A DNA stretch of 64,000 bases, from assembly GCA_034190875.2 (NCBI GenBank), contig CM067349.1, positions 8,956,241-9,020,240 of the forward strand, given 5' to 3'. Below, one piece after another: positions 37,416 through 50,400 of this stretch. Made by a program: the position numbers and the translations under genes. The notes under the pieces are model-generated. The model was not told the DNA's origin and did not search any database. It was given only the letters and a program-made list of their open reading frames with translations. The DNA comes from Urechis unicinctus. Taxonomy: Eukaryota > Annelida > Polychaeta > Xenopneusta > Urechidae. Numbering within the stretch: position 1 is the stretch's first letter; each line of letters begins with the position of its first letter.

Positions 37416-38967
37416 CGCGATGGATAGTTTTGTGGCAAGTGGCATTTCCCTTTGAGCCACGCCCTAGGAAATCGGAACTTCTAGCTGGTATTGTAACAGC
37501 ATCATTAACAAAATAGGCTATGGGAACATACTTCTTGTAGTTTCGGGAAACCGACCCCAGTTCTCAGGACCCAGTCATCGTGTGTCGCCATACCAGAGCA
37601 ATTAACGATATCCATTACTCAGTATTGCTGTACCGTGCAACAAAACGTCTATCAGTCAACTCCTTTGTCCTTTACGTTATACAAGCTCTGAGGTAAGAGC
37701 CTCGGTTTGTTTAATAGCCTTATACCAATAGTGGAACCTGTATGATATCTGAGATTTTGAAGCCTAGCCCCGTCTTTGTGTGAACTTGGGTGAGATGAAA
37801 TATGTTTGAGTTATCCTTCCAATTATACTCGGATAATAAGGACTGGGACTGATAGGAATGCCCGTCTAAGAAGAGTAAATTGGAGAGATTTGTTTGAGTC
37901 ATTGTGTGGATACATATTTCATAGAGTATTGTGCGGCAGGGAGAGGATGATGAAAACAGTCTTTATCAAAGTCACATTCTTAATTAATGGCGTTATTTAT
38001 GCAGAACCACGATACTCTCTGCACTGCTCTCGGATAATGTTTAACTGCAAATAAAACAAACCAATAGTGGCTGAAATATAAACGCTCTGACAAGGTGAAC
38101 TCAGATTCATCTCTTTGAGAAAATGCTGCTTGATTATGACTGATAAGTAGATTTTATTATCATTTCCATGAAATATTCTTTGGTTTCGAGTCACCATATT
38201 TTCTGAATGCTTGTTCTGTAAATTTAGGTGAATTGGTTAACACCGGACTGCCCAACATGGATTCATGATTACTGCAACCCAGGGATGCTAAGTCGATGCA
38301 AAGAAAAACGTCTATTATGCTAACAACTTACGGTTTAAAGGAAATAATCCGATATACTTTAGCTGATTATGGATGCATTATAATGTAGCGTCATATTGTG
38401 AGCCATATCAAGCAAGGTACGTTTATAGGTTAGTTTTAAAGTTTTCTTGCCATAAAAAAAGTTGCCATAAAACATTGTGATCAATAGACCAAATTGGATA
38501 GGAAAAACACGGTCTCCGTTGCATTTAATGACGCCCTTATCCTCATCAATTATTCTTGGCCTGTTTGCAAAGCTTGAAATTAGGAAAAACATCTACCCGG
38601 TGATTGATGAACTATGTCACAGGGACTGCTCTTTTTGGTGAAAGACCTATAATGTACTGGTGGCCACGCTAGTTATTCGATTACTGCTGCAGCAAGTACA
38701 TTTCGTTTTAACTTTGCCGCTTAAAAAAATGCATTTGATAGGGTCGAAAATTCTCCAAACTTATGTAAACTAAAACATACCAAATTCTTCAATGTCGTTC
38801 ACCATTCATCCATTCGTTCATAATCTGTAAGCTGTACACCCTGTCAGCATCATACTGCTCTACGTTTTTTCTATCACTATTAATAATTATTTTCAAAGGA
38901 ACTTACATGCATTAGCTTACTAAACTGTACATGGTTGCTTAAGTATGGTTAAAGTTAAATTCTTACA

Positions 38968-39421
38968 TGTTAGCATGTGTTCGGATATTCATCCACCTTA
39001 AAGGGGAGGGAAATGTCGTAAAAAGTTTTACTTAATTTCCCCCTCTCTACCTTAAAGCTTCTGGCCCGCCAGTTACCCCTCTGTTATTCCTGAACCCCAA
39101 CTTAACTACGTCATTAAGAGGCGACCTCGTTGGTAAATCTGCTAGAAGCCTCTCAGCCAATAGCATTCGCTGATGGGGGGCAGCCTCCAAAAGTCAAAAA
39201 CAGAATATAAAGGAGTAAACACACGCTCACGACAGAGCAAGATCACCAAGCATAAATCAGAGACATCTCTCCCCTCATTAAATATCATTCTTTTCGATCA
39301 CTTTGATAACTGAAGAAGTCATCCTGTCTTTAAAAAAAATAAAGCATAATTTTCGGCCCTACAACGTCGTTTGTGTCTTCCATTCATCACGCATTCAAAG
39401 TCGACAGAAAATTGTGATTTA
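38968..39421 (+). mobile_element. Candidate solo LTR
   Basis: The segment starts TGTTAGCATG and is flanked on each side by TTACA (38963-38967 and 39422-39426), a five-base duplication typical of LTR retrotransposons. It has the order expected of an LTR: a GCCAAT box (39156-39161), TATAAAG (39206-39212), and AATAAA (39338-39343) about 130 bases later. It breaks the homology of U3 with its sister units. Against it: the end reads ATTTA rather than the usual CA, and no retroelement coding sequence lies nearby. Family unknown. Confidence 0.45.
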
Positions 39422-39905
39422 TTACAGCGCTGTTTCTGCATAATGGCCCATAAGATCATGTTGGCTTGTAAAAACTAATACACAGAGAATCATAACATTG
39501 CTCACATATCAGAAACCAACAAGTCAAAAAAACCTGGCGGAAAGACGTGACGATAAGTATCACTTTTTGTCCAATAATGTCTCATTATGTTAACCAATTC
39601 AAATAAATAGCCAATGCCAGATTTGGTCGACTGGCAATCGCGATAGTTTCCATGAATTGTCGTCAGCACATGGCTATCTTTCTAGTATACACATTTCAGT
39701 CGTCGCAAGGCAAGGAATAAACTAAGCAAGGTAGCTTTCAAGTCAATCAGCATTTTGTGTTATGTCAGTTGTGGAACGTTATGGCAAAAATTGCATTTTT
39801 CACAAACCGGCTTTCAGAGATCTAATATTCATGTGTAGTGAAGTTTAAATGTCAAATAGAATAACATGTACCCTTGAATGTTGTTGAAGTAAACTGCCGA
39901 AATTG

Positions 39906-40073
39906 CGAGTAGCAACTCCCTGACTTGTACGACTTGAGAGAGTAGATTTACTAACACTCTGACTTGTATAGTTGACCGAGTAGATATAACACCTCTCTGA
40001 TTTGTACAAGTTGACCGACTAGATTATAACACCACCCTGGCTTGTACAAGTTGACCGAGTAGATATGACACCT
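39906..40073. repeat. About 40-bp minisatellite, 4 copies
   Basis: Four copies follow gagtagatataacacctctc then tgatttgtacaagttgacc, 39-43 bases each. A single unexpanded relative is at 5860-5910 in U0 (gtagatgtaacacctccctg) and another, weaker, near 12000, so the expansion is specific to U3. Confidence 0.85.
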
Positions 40074-41355
40074 CCTACAAGTGGCCATTTAGATAAAAGG
40101 AGTTTTCCATGCCATGTGATTCTTATTTGTTGCAATTAAGGCCAGCGTCAATAGTACTAACGATGATAAAAAAACCTTTAGCCATGTAGGGGCATTACAG
40201 TACTTTTGCTGGTCATATGTGAACAAAGGAATGTATAAGCAGCCGCCGGGGTATCATATCTGTGTCAACTGGTCAATTTGGGGGATGATTAAGCTTGATA
40301 TATAGGGACTATAAGGCGCTTTTCACACTGAAGGTCATGTAGCAATTGCTGTTAAGGCCCACTTGAGCTGAATGGCATCATGAGATAAAGGAAAACAATT
40401 CTTGGTGCAAAGACAAACAGATTATTTAGTAACATTATATTCAGAGAACAATTGGCCAGTTAGCTGGATATTACTGAGATGGTTGGTTCTGAAAAAGCAA
40501 CATAACGATATATAAAGAATTTTGAACGAACAATAATATCCCTAATCAACTTCTTTTCAGACAGATGTAATGTGCTGATATGAACAACAATCAATTGTAA
40601 AACTAACCACAAACTATTATATTGATTGATTTTTAAACCTCTAAAACTGATACTAAATTGCAGTTGGTTCATACATATATTAATCTTCATGCTGCTCGTC
40701 AACATTATATCTAGCGCTTCGTGCGATTCATAGGTAGGATAAAACAAGATGGCCTCCATTACGTTGTTTAGCATGTAACATAAATTTAGTGTCATTTAGA
40801 TATTATTGAATGGCATCAGTAACGTCTACACTACATGTTAAATCCGTGGTGGTTTTGTCCAGCTTCTGTGTGAATCTTAGGACCCATTTATGGATATAAC
40901 CTACAGCAGTAATAATCAGCTGTGCACCGAATTTATGCAGCTATTAAAGAATGACGTGCTGCAGGTTGACAAGGATTATCACCAAAGAAGTATTAAACAG
41001 GAAACGTCTTACGTCAGCAGCAGAATATAACTGAACAGGTTTGTGTCAGGATGACATTTCAAGTTGTTTGAAGTCCCGCAGCTGCCCTTGACGCCAGACA
41101 CTAAGCTGTATATCTTACCTTGAATTTCTGTTTACTGGGATTGAATATGCCTGAAGGTTAAAGTGCGACGTGTCGAGCTTTGGGGCGATGATGAAACCAT
41201 TTCGCTATTTGTTTTGTGTCTGCAAGCTGATGGATCGAATTGCAAGGCCACAAATATTGCCACGCTGATGTTAGGTTCCTCGATGACTTGCCATCAATAC
41301 AACATAAGCAGGCCTCAATTAATCGTAATCAATAAATATGCTTCAACGAGGACGA

Positions 41356-41410
41356 TGTAATTGCTTAACCATTAAGCAATTACATTAATTATGATATTTC
41401 ATATCATAAT
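41356..41410. repeat. Two adjacent perfect hairpins
   Basis: The first has arms TGTAATTGCTTA and TAAGCAATTACA with a 5-base loop (41356-41384). The second, four bases further on, has arms ATTATGATAT and ATATCATAAT with a 3-base loop (41388-41410). Both are perfect here. U4 has the pair at about 48455-48510 with mismatches, and U5 has a further degraded version near 57005-57060. Confidence 0.85.
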
Positions 41411-43258
41411 AGGAATACCTCTTAATCAATTCTCCCCATCATGAGGTAATTTTCTCCACCCTTCTCTGGTATGATGTGGTTTTGAACTGCGTCATATTTA
41501 ACCTAATAGAGCAGCACTTGACATTAGTCCGGCAATATTCCCTTTTCCACGATGATGCTTCCTGAAGATAAGGTTCATGTGGAGCAATGATCATTTTGAT
41601 AGCCAATATATATTAGAGCGCAATATGTAATATTTTGACTATATGATGCATGCTTTGCACTAGGCAGCATTTGTGGAAATACGAGTGCAAACAACGATAT
41701 CTACAATGATGATGATGAATTGTTGTTACATATCGTTATTTGTCAATCGTACCTTTACAATGTACGAACTCTAGCAGCTGTCGATTATTCATGCGCTAAG
41801 ATTAGATGACAGAAATGCTGCAATCAGTCTTGTTGAAGTATGAACCAATTAACTATCGTCATACCTAAAGCACCAATGTGGGTTACCAATGGTAAAACAT
41901 TGACATTATGCACCACATTTGGTAATGCAAATGAAGAACCCAATTCTATTATATTGTTAATCACATGTATGTTATGAAATAAAATACAACTGCTAGTTGT
42001 GGAACAATGCAAGATATCGATATCAGTACCAGCTTACATACGTGTCCGCCATGATATTGTCAATGATGATGTCTTATTCAGTCTAATTTAACATATCGCT
42101 AATAACACGTGTGTCTTACCCTATAACCAAGGTCATCTAACAGATGCCTTGTCTACCTTTATCACACGTTAACTGCCTATATGTTGTCAGATTTTTTGAC
42201 ACTTAGGCTGCATATAATATTGCACTTAATAGTCATTATCGTGCAAACGTCCTGAATACCAATAGAGCCTCTCCCACGCAGAGTGCATATGCATCTCCGA
42301 ATTGGAGGTGCTATATAATTGTATGGGTAGTCCAGACCTCTTGTTCTGGGGACATTTATAACGCCAACCAATGCGCTACAACATATTTCCAACACAAGTG
42401 CTAAAAGTCACCGAGCAACGTGATATTGCGCACATTATACACCAGCGCTCTGTTTCTAATCCACCGAGTGATCCCGATATTTAATGACGCATGCGTAGGA
42501 GACAATGGAGCGCCGTCACACATGACGACGCCATAGACACATTGATTGACCAGCATGACGCTTCACACAAAGAACTCATCATGTCAGCGATGCATCATCG
42601 TGGTTAGACTCGAAGCAGATAATATTGAATGGCAGAAATATTTATACAAAGGCTGTGGGAACAAGCACGTGGGAACTTCGGGACGCAGACCCCAGCTCTC
42701 TCGGCCCCAACACCATGGGTCACCATATTAGGACTGAGAACGATGTTGGCTTCGCGGGAAAAATGAATGAGTAATGGATATTGCTTCCGTTGCGAACATT
42801 GTTCCATTGCAGTATATCCTTTTATATGAATGCTTGCACTAAGAGGTGATCAAAGGGAGTCAAAGCACACAATTACCACGCTTGACAAACAAAGGAATGT
42901 AAACGAAGAGAAGTATGTCTGACATTCTCTTCAAAACACCTAAGTTATTGCAAAGCTCAAGCATTCTAACACATGACGATTCGGGTCAACAAATATAACT
43001 AGGCATCGGGGTTGGTTCGGATATATTTCATGTTGATATCCATTGTCGTTTATACGGTGTCAATGTGACACTAATCTGAATTAACTGGTGTCAAATTATA
43101 CGTAGTGCGTATGAATATGGTGAGTCCCATAATCAAAACAAATATACGGATCCATTTAAAGTAACGACTGGTTATTTTCAGCACAGATTCAGTGACGTTA
43201 ATGATTCATTGATGATGGATCATTCCGCGAATGAAACCAGCTCGTTATGGCCAAGCAG

Positions 43259-43402
43259 TATAAAACAAAGACGAGGTTAGATCGCATCACATTTGCAATC
43301 AGTATCTCATCTTTTGGCAGTTATTGTTATTTACGTTAGGTTATATGACAGTCTAGTCAGAGAATACTTTATTCTACAGACTCAGAGGACAAGTCAGACA
43401 AG
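43259..43402 (+). promoter_or_regulatory. Candidate TATA box, first exon and splice donor, U3
   Basis: TATAAAAC at 43259-43266 is followed about 135 bases later by ACAAG|GTAGCC (boundary 43402/43403). U4 keeps the donor (ACATG|GTAGCC near 50759/50760), but its TATA has changed to GATAAAAC. The general layout resembles 11476-11626. A non-coding first exon is a possible reading. Only RNA evidence could settle it. Confidence 0.3.
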
Positions 43403-46400
43403 GTAGCCCTAAACGAAAGAAAGGGCAATGGGATGTATCAACATGGAATGTAAATGTCCGAATATACAAAAAATGTTTACATGGGAGCGCCTCCTGAAAA
43501 GTACCATTTTCTTGCATCTGTACCTGATTAATGACCTTTACCATTTAGCTACATATGAAACAAACAATATGTGACCTTTGACAAGATGAATGGAAATCGA
43601 TCCCGTCGTAACAATGTTTATGTTAAGAGTATAATTATCTCTTCATGGTTATTATCGAAGGGTTTGTGTTGTTTATTGGTTGAATTAAAGAGTATTGAAA
43701 AAGGGGAATTCGGAATAACCGCAGCCCTGTGCGTATCATGCAGACAAAAATCCATGCTCACGATGCCTAGTGATGTATTGTAGCGTGCCTTGCACCAGTG
43801 AAACAAAATGCTCTATTTTAACTTCAGATTGGAAGAGAGAGACTTGAAAATTAGCTAACATTTGCTATTTATTGATGCATCATAATGGCAGCATCGCTTC
43901 GTGAGGCATTGACAGAAAAGGTGCATTTAATGTTTCATCTTAATGAGTTTATTGATCTCTGCCGGCAAGAATTCACTATTGGAAGCATCATGTTTATATT
44001 GCTTCGACAAAAGTTGAGATAAAAGCATATTTATTGTTTGAGACAAACATGGTCCGGGAGCATTCAATAATGCCACTTTCATTCTTTTGTCATTCATGGA
44101 CTGTTAGCAGGGCACGAAATCAGAATGGAATTGCGTGGTGACTGATCGGACCTGTGTCAGGGGTTGCTTAACGTGATGAGGATTGTAATGCAATGTTTGG
44201 GTTGCCGCTTTATGCGTGATAATCGAGTGTTAATAGCAGCTCTCAAACACAGGCTATTCCGCTGCTCTGCCCAAGTTTATTGTCAGTTTTACAGTGCTAC
44301 AACGATGAATGACAAACTGCTACTCGCAACGAAAGGAGACCAAGTGCATAGCGGGTTATATGTATGCATGAATTGTGTCACCTCCCTTCGACTTTCCCCA
44401 TTGTATAGATAAGCTTAATAGCTCTCAGTTATCTCCAATGATGTAGGTCTTTTGGTAAAATCCTACAGTAGTGAATTATTTGAAGAACGTTCAGATTAAC
44501 CCCTTCAACCATGATGAAGCTAGTTTTCTTAAATTTAAATCGAACAGAACCGCGCAGGGTTGATTTGCGACCCGGTCCTCCCTGCTGACTGCCGCGCTCT
44601 TATTGGTAATGCTGTTCCACGCTTGAGGCCGAGCCGCCGTGTTAACCGGAACCTTGTAGCCATTTTAGCGTCACTATAGCCTTGCAGGAGCCTCTGGAGA
44701 TTTGACAATGCCTGTAAAGAATTATCTGTGAAGCCCAGGGATCAATTGGATAGTTACGTTAATGAACCTCTTTGACTCATGGATAGGATCCGCTCGCAAT
44801 TCAATACACATTGACGCAGACTCAAACCAAAATCCATTCCGCTCTGGATATACGTTGTTCATAAATAGGTAAAGAGCTCGATTCACACACCTTGATATGG
44901 CTTGGCGTTTTAGCGTGTTGCATACGTTATGAAGTCACAAGACGTCGTGCGTGATCACACTTCTTCAGTCAGCCAAAGTTGCCCAAACTGAGTGATGCGG
45001 GATACAGCACTGGGATTTTGTATATATACCTTATTTTTGTTGCGTATGCCATATATTACCATTAATTTGAACCTTGAAGAGCCTCCAGAGAAGCACGATA
45101 GTAGCTGCTTCCCTTTTTATATATCATCAATAATCCAAGCACCTCAACATGCATCACGTGGTTCTATCAACAAAGTGACAGCCATATGTGCAAAGGTAGA
45201 ATTGAATATGATCCGAATGAGTCGTTGATCATGCTAATGTGAGGGTCATAGTATGGTCAAGGTATTTGATAGCTTCGATGTTCAAACCACAAATTGCAGA
45301 TCATTAACTAAGACTGCTGTCATCAAAAACACATTGCGCAGTTTATTGTAAAGGGCGTTAATTTAATGTATGAAGTATAACATTTATATCCTAATTCATA
45401 AGCAAGTATAACAGATTTATTCTGATGCGCAAAGTAATGAAGTACCTTGACAATCAATCATGTCATCGGGAATCTCATGCTGAAATGTGCACCTGGTCTA
45501 GGTTTTGGTGATATCATGTAATTTATTTTAGCTGGTATCGGCTGACCGGCAATGGGACGGTAAATTTACAATAAATGAAAGTTGCTAAGAATTTCAGAGT
45601 CGACTTTTGTTGATCACTGTATTTGATACTCTCTTCCATGGGGTCTCAACTCGGGAGTGATTCAATTAGCAACTAACAAACAAAAACCTCTCCCGTGGTC
45701 GAATTACATTGCTTTTGATTAATGTCTAACAGACTGAAATTCACAGGACGCATTTTCATTGTATTTGTCTCCTCTACGGTACTTTGACAATCAGCGGCTG
45801 ATATATTTATTCAATCCATACCTATTGTCAATTCGCAATGGAATTAGACCGGAGGTAAATACTACTAGAGCTTTCCGTTGTAAGGATGGAATCCCAGCAG
45901 GAATACATGTAACCCGTATTCCTAAATGGCGACAACAAGAGGATCGTGGTGCATCCTTTGTCCGGATGCATCCGAAATGGAAATTAAAATCACCTATTGA
46001 TCAATATTTTCTTTTGTGGACACTTTTTGTTTGTTCACGTTTTCTGACAAATCAGTAATTGGTACGGTTTAGTACTGCTGTTGATTCCCTCAAATTTGAG
46101 TATAAAATGGGTTGATCTCTGGCATAAATATGACGGTACCTGGGCGTGTAATAAGTACAAATGAAACACAGTAAACTCACACTTGTCAATATGGTAGTAC
46201 CTTGAGAATAACGGCAACTCTCTAGTCATAAAATCAATGCTTTACAATGTCATTTATGCATTATTGTACCCCGCAACATGCTGCAGAGAAGTACGGTTCC
46301 CAATATCTGACATGGCGTTTTCACTGAGTTGCTTCAACTGACGAGAAAGGATAACCAATAACACTCTGGGCTTAAGCTTTCAGAATGGGGCAGCAATATT

Positions 46401-47408
46401 AGTACATGGAGCTTCCCATAGCAAGGATATCCGTTAATGGACTTAAATGATGTTTGATCCCAATCTGACCTGATACGTAAAAACACAAACTCCGGCAATC
46501 TGGTATTGAGCGTTAATGTATTAACAGGTCGTGTTGAAGAAACCAATACTTCGGACCATGCTGCCTTTCAAGTGGTCGACATTTCCAAACAACACATGTA
46601 AAATCGATACCGTCAGCTATCGAGCCGTTTGCTCAATGAATGCATTTTCTTCCCCTGATTTCTTCCCCTGTTTGCAGGTATCTGCCTTATTGTTAGCGTC
46701 TTCGACATAATTGAGCGTGGAACACAGTGATACCAAAACGGGGTGACTTGATTTGAATTTAAATTATCTACTGCATGACAAATGTTCCCTATGCGAGAAA
46801 TATTAGGACCAAAAAATAAAGAAACTGGCAATTTCGAAAAAGTCCATAGGATTTTCCACAAAAGTATTGCTACAACCATATTAGACATACAAATAAATGA
46901 TATTTCTAGAGGCTCTTTTTATAGAATCATTTGACGACATTAGCTAGCCTTGTGGAGTACAACAGATGCAAACCCGCTTTTAACAGTGATAAATTGGATT
47001 CACTGCTGCAATGCTGCGTAGCTCCATACGCACTCTGCTGTAAACCAGCCTACAACAGCCACGTGACATCACTTTCCAGCGATGATTAGATTGCCAGACG
47101 ACCGTTATCTGTACAATCGGCCGGTACATTAATTACAGCAGTAGCCCGAATTACATGTTATATAGTGTATAATAACCTGATAATGATTCTCAAAATATTT
47201 TGAAATTACGAACAACATTTTAAATGTTGCCCGCCCGCCAAGTAATACCGATGACTAATGACGCACGCGTAGAAAATAATGAAGCGCCGTTACACATGGC
47301 GACGCCAGAGACACCTCATTTGACGTGAATGCTGCGTAATATAATGAAACTCTGCAAGGTTGTGATGCATCACTGTACATAGGTTTACGGCTAATGGCTT
47401 TTTCATTT

Positions 47409-50400
47409 GAGCCACGCCCTAGGAAATCAGAATTTCCTGCTGGTAACATATTGTGGCGGCATTATGAACACAAAGGCTGTGAGAACAAACCGGCGAGGTA
47501 GCTGGATATTACTGAGAAGGTTGGTTCTGAAAAAGCAACATAACGATATATAAAGAATTTTGAACGAACAATAATATCCCTAATCATCTTCTTTTCAAAC
47601 TATTATATTGATTTATTTTTAATACAACTGAAACTAAATTGCAGTTAGTTCATACATATATTGATCTTCATGCTGTTCGTCAACATTATATCTAGCGCTT
47701 CGTGCGATTCATAGGTAGGATTAAACATTTGTTTGATCTAATGGCACGAACACACGCGAATATATAACGGAGTAATAATCGAGATTGAAAACTGGTGAGA
47801 TCATCTCTGCTGAGTAAGAAGACAAGATGGCCTCCATTACGTTGTTTAGCATGTAACATAAATTTCGTGTCATTAAGATATTATTGAATGGCATCAGTAA
47901 CGTCTACACTACATGTTAAATCCGCGGTGGTTTTGTGCAGCTTTTGCGTGAATCTTAGGACCCATTTATGGATATAACCTTCAGCAGTAATAATCACCTG
48001 TGCACCAAATTGGATCCATATTATAGAGACTTACGCAGCTATTAAAGAATGACGTGCAGTAGGTTGAGAAGGATTCTCACCAAAGAAGTATTAAACAAGA
48101 AAACGTCTTACGTCAGCAGCAGAATATAACTGAACAGGTTTGTGTCAGGATGACAGTTCAAGCGGTTTGAAGTCCCGCAGCTGCCCTTGACGCCAGACAC
48201 TAAGCTATATATTTTTCTTCTAATTTCTGTTTACTGGGATGGAATAAACCTGAAGGTTAAAGTGCGATGTGTCGAGCTTTCGGGCAAGGATGAAACCATT
48301 CCGCTATTTGTTTTGTGTCTGAAAGCTGATGGATCGAATTGCAAGGCCACAAATATTGCCACGCTGATGTTAGGTTCCTCGGTGGATTGCCATCAATACA
48401 ACATAAGCAGGCCTCAATTAATCGTAATCAATAAAGATGCTTCAACGAGGACGATGTAATTGATTAACCTTTAAGCAATTACATTAATTATGATATTGCA
48501 TATTATAATAGGAATACCTCTTAATCAATTCTCCCCATAATGAGGTAATTTTCTCCACCCTTCTCTGGTATGATGCATCATGTAGGGTTTGGATGTGGTT
48601 TTGAACTGCGTCATATTTAACCTAATAGAGCAGCACTTGACTTTAGGCCGGCTCTATTCCCTTTTCCACGATGGTGCTTCCTGAAGATAAGGTTCATGTA
48701 GAGCAATGATCATTTTGATAGCCAATATATATTAGAGCGCAATATGTAATATTTTGACTATATGATGCATGCTTTGCACTAGGCAGCATTTGTGGAAATA
48801 CGAGTGCAAACAACGACATCTCCAATGATGTCGATGAATTGTTGTTACATATCGTTATTTGTCAATCGTGCCTTTACAATGTACGAACTCTAGCAGCCGT
48901 CGATTATTCATACGCTAAGATTAGATGACAGAAATGCTGCAATCAGTCTTGTTGAAGTATGAACCAATTAACTATCGTCATACCTAAAGCACCAATGTGG
49001 GTTACCAATGGTAAAACATTGACATTATGCACCACATTTGGTAATGCAAATGAAGAACCCAATTCTATTATATTGTTAACCGCATGTATGTTATGAAATA
49101 AAATAAAACTGCTTGTTGTGGAACAATGCAAGATATCGATATCAGTACCAGCTTACATACGTGTCCGCCATGATATTGTCAATGATGATGTCTTATTCGG
49201 TCTAATATAACATATCGCTAATAACACCTGTGTCTTACCCTATAACCAAGGTCATCTAACAGATGCCTTGTCTACCTTTATCACACGTTAACTGCCTATA
49301 TGTTGTCAGATTTTTTGACACTTAGGCTGCATATAATATTGCACTTAAAAGTCATTATCGTGCAAACATCCTAAATACCAATAGAGCCTCTCCCACGCAG
49401 AGTGCATATGCATCCCCGAATAGAGGTGCTATATAATTGTATGGGTGGTCCACGCCTCTTGTTCTGGAGACATTTATAACGCCAACCAATGCGCTACAAC
49501 ATATTTGCTAAAGGTCACCGAGCAACGTGATATAGCGCACATTATACACCAGCTCTCTATCTAATCCACCGGGTGATCCTGATAATTAATGACGCATGCA
49601 TTGGAGACAATGGAGCGCCGTCACACATGACGACGCCATAAACACATTGATTGACCAGCATGACGCTTCACACAAAGAACTCATCACGTCAGCGATGCAT
49701 CATCGTGGTTAGACTCGAAGCAGATAATATTGAATGGCAGAAATATTTATACAAAGGCTGTGGGAACAAGCACGTGGGAGCTTCGGGACACCGACCCCAG
49801 TCCTCTCGGCCCCACCGCCATGGGTGACCATATTAAGACTGAGGACGATGTTGGCTTAGCGGAAAAAATAATTGAGTAATGGATATTGCTTCTGTTGCGA
49901 ACATTGTTCCATTGCAGTATATCCTTTTATATGAATGCTTGCACTAAGAGGTGATCAAAGGGAGTCAAAGCACACAATTACCACGCTTGACAAACGAAGA
50001 AATGTAAACGAAGAGAAATATGTCTAACATTCTCTAAAAAAAACAACGAAGTTATTGTTAAAGATAACCTTCAACCCCTTGTCTCAATATTAGTGGTTTA
50101 CCTACCTTTGCAAAGCTCAAGCAGCGTCATTCGGATCTCGTTCTAACTTTGGGCATCCGTTGATTTAACACATGACGTCTCGGGTCATCAAATATCACCG
50201 GGCATCGGGGTTGGTGCGGATATATTTCATGTTGTTATCCATTATCGTGTATACTCCTAATACACAGTCTTTGGATCAAACACCACAAGCTCTCCGACCT
50301 CAATACAAATATGATGTCAAGTTATACCTCCTAAGTTACAATTATCTCCTATATTTGGCCACAGTCACAGCGCGCTGGTTGGTCTGGGTAACTCTAAGGA

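Larger units (their letters stand above)
29235..37453. repeat. Array unit U2, 8.2 kb, recent duplicate of U1
   Basis: It begins with the same boundary motif as U1 and follows it in order. The segment corresponding to about 18970-19410 of U1 is shortened and rearranged at the start. Inside it lacks five blocks present in U1: about 430 bp (U1 22020-22445), 16 bp near 23750, about 710 bp (24507-25218), about 90 bp near 26670-26755 and about 590 bp near 27110-27700. U3 retains material equivalent to the first and second large blocks, so U2 lost them. Frames at 30062, 31237, 32626 and 36487 are copies of those in U1 and are not supported as genes. Confidence 0.9.
37454..47408. repeat. Array unit U3, 10 kb (no gene)
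   Basis: It starts with the boundary motif. 37454-38720 is close to U0, U1 and U2. Then a candidate solo LTR (38968-39421), a block related to 11490-11700, a 40-bp minisatellite, and 40440-46700, which is closely repeated in U4. It lacks a segment of about 85 bases (between about 40735 and 40745) that U4 keeps at 47735-47825 and U0 keeps at about 6830-6920. 44550-44700 is a locally GC-richer stretch shared with 51910-52050. No recognisable gene. Confidence 0.85.

Noticed and set aside
22733..48459. A short frame ending ...CHQ-x-NISRPQLI... shared by U1, U2, U3 and U4 with the same stop position, suggestive of a conserved peptide
   Set aside because: Comparing U1 (22790-22936) with U3 (41213-41360) codon by codon, differences fall more at first and second positions (about ten and nine) than at third (about five). 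That is not protein constraint.
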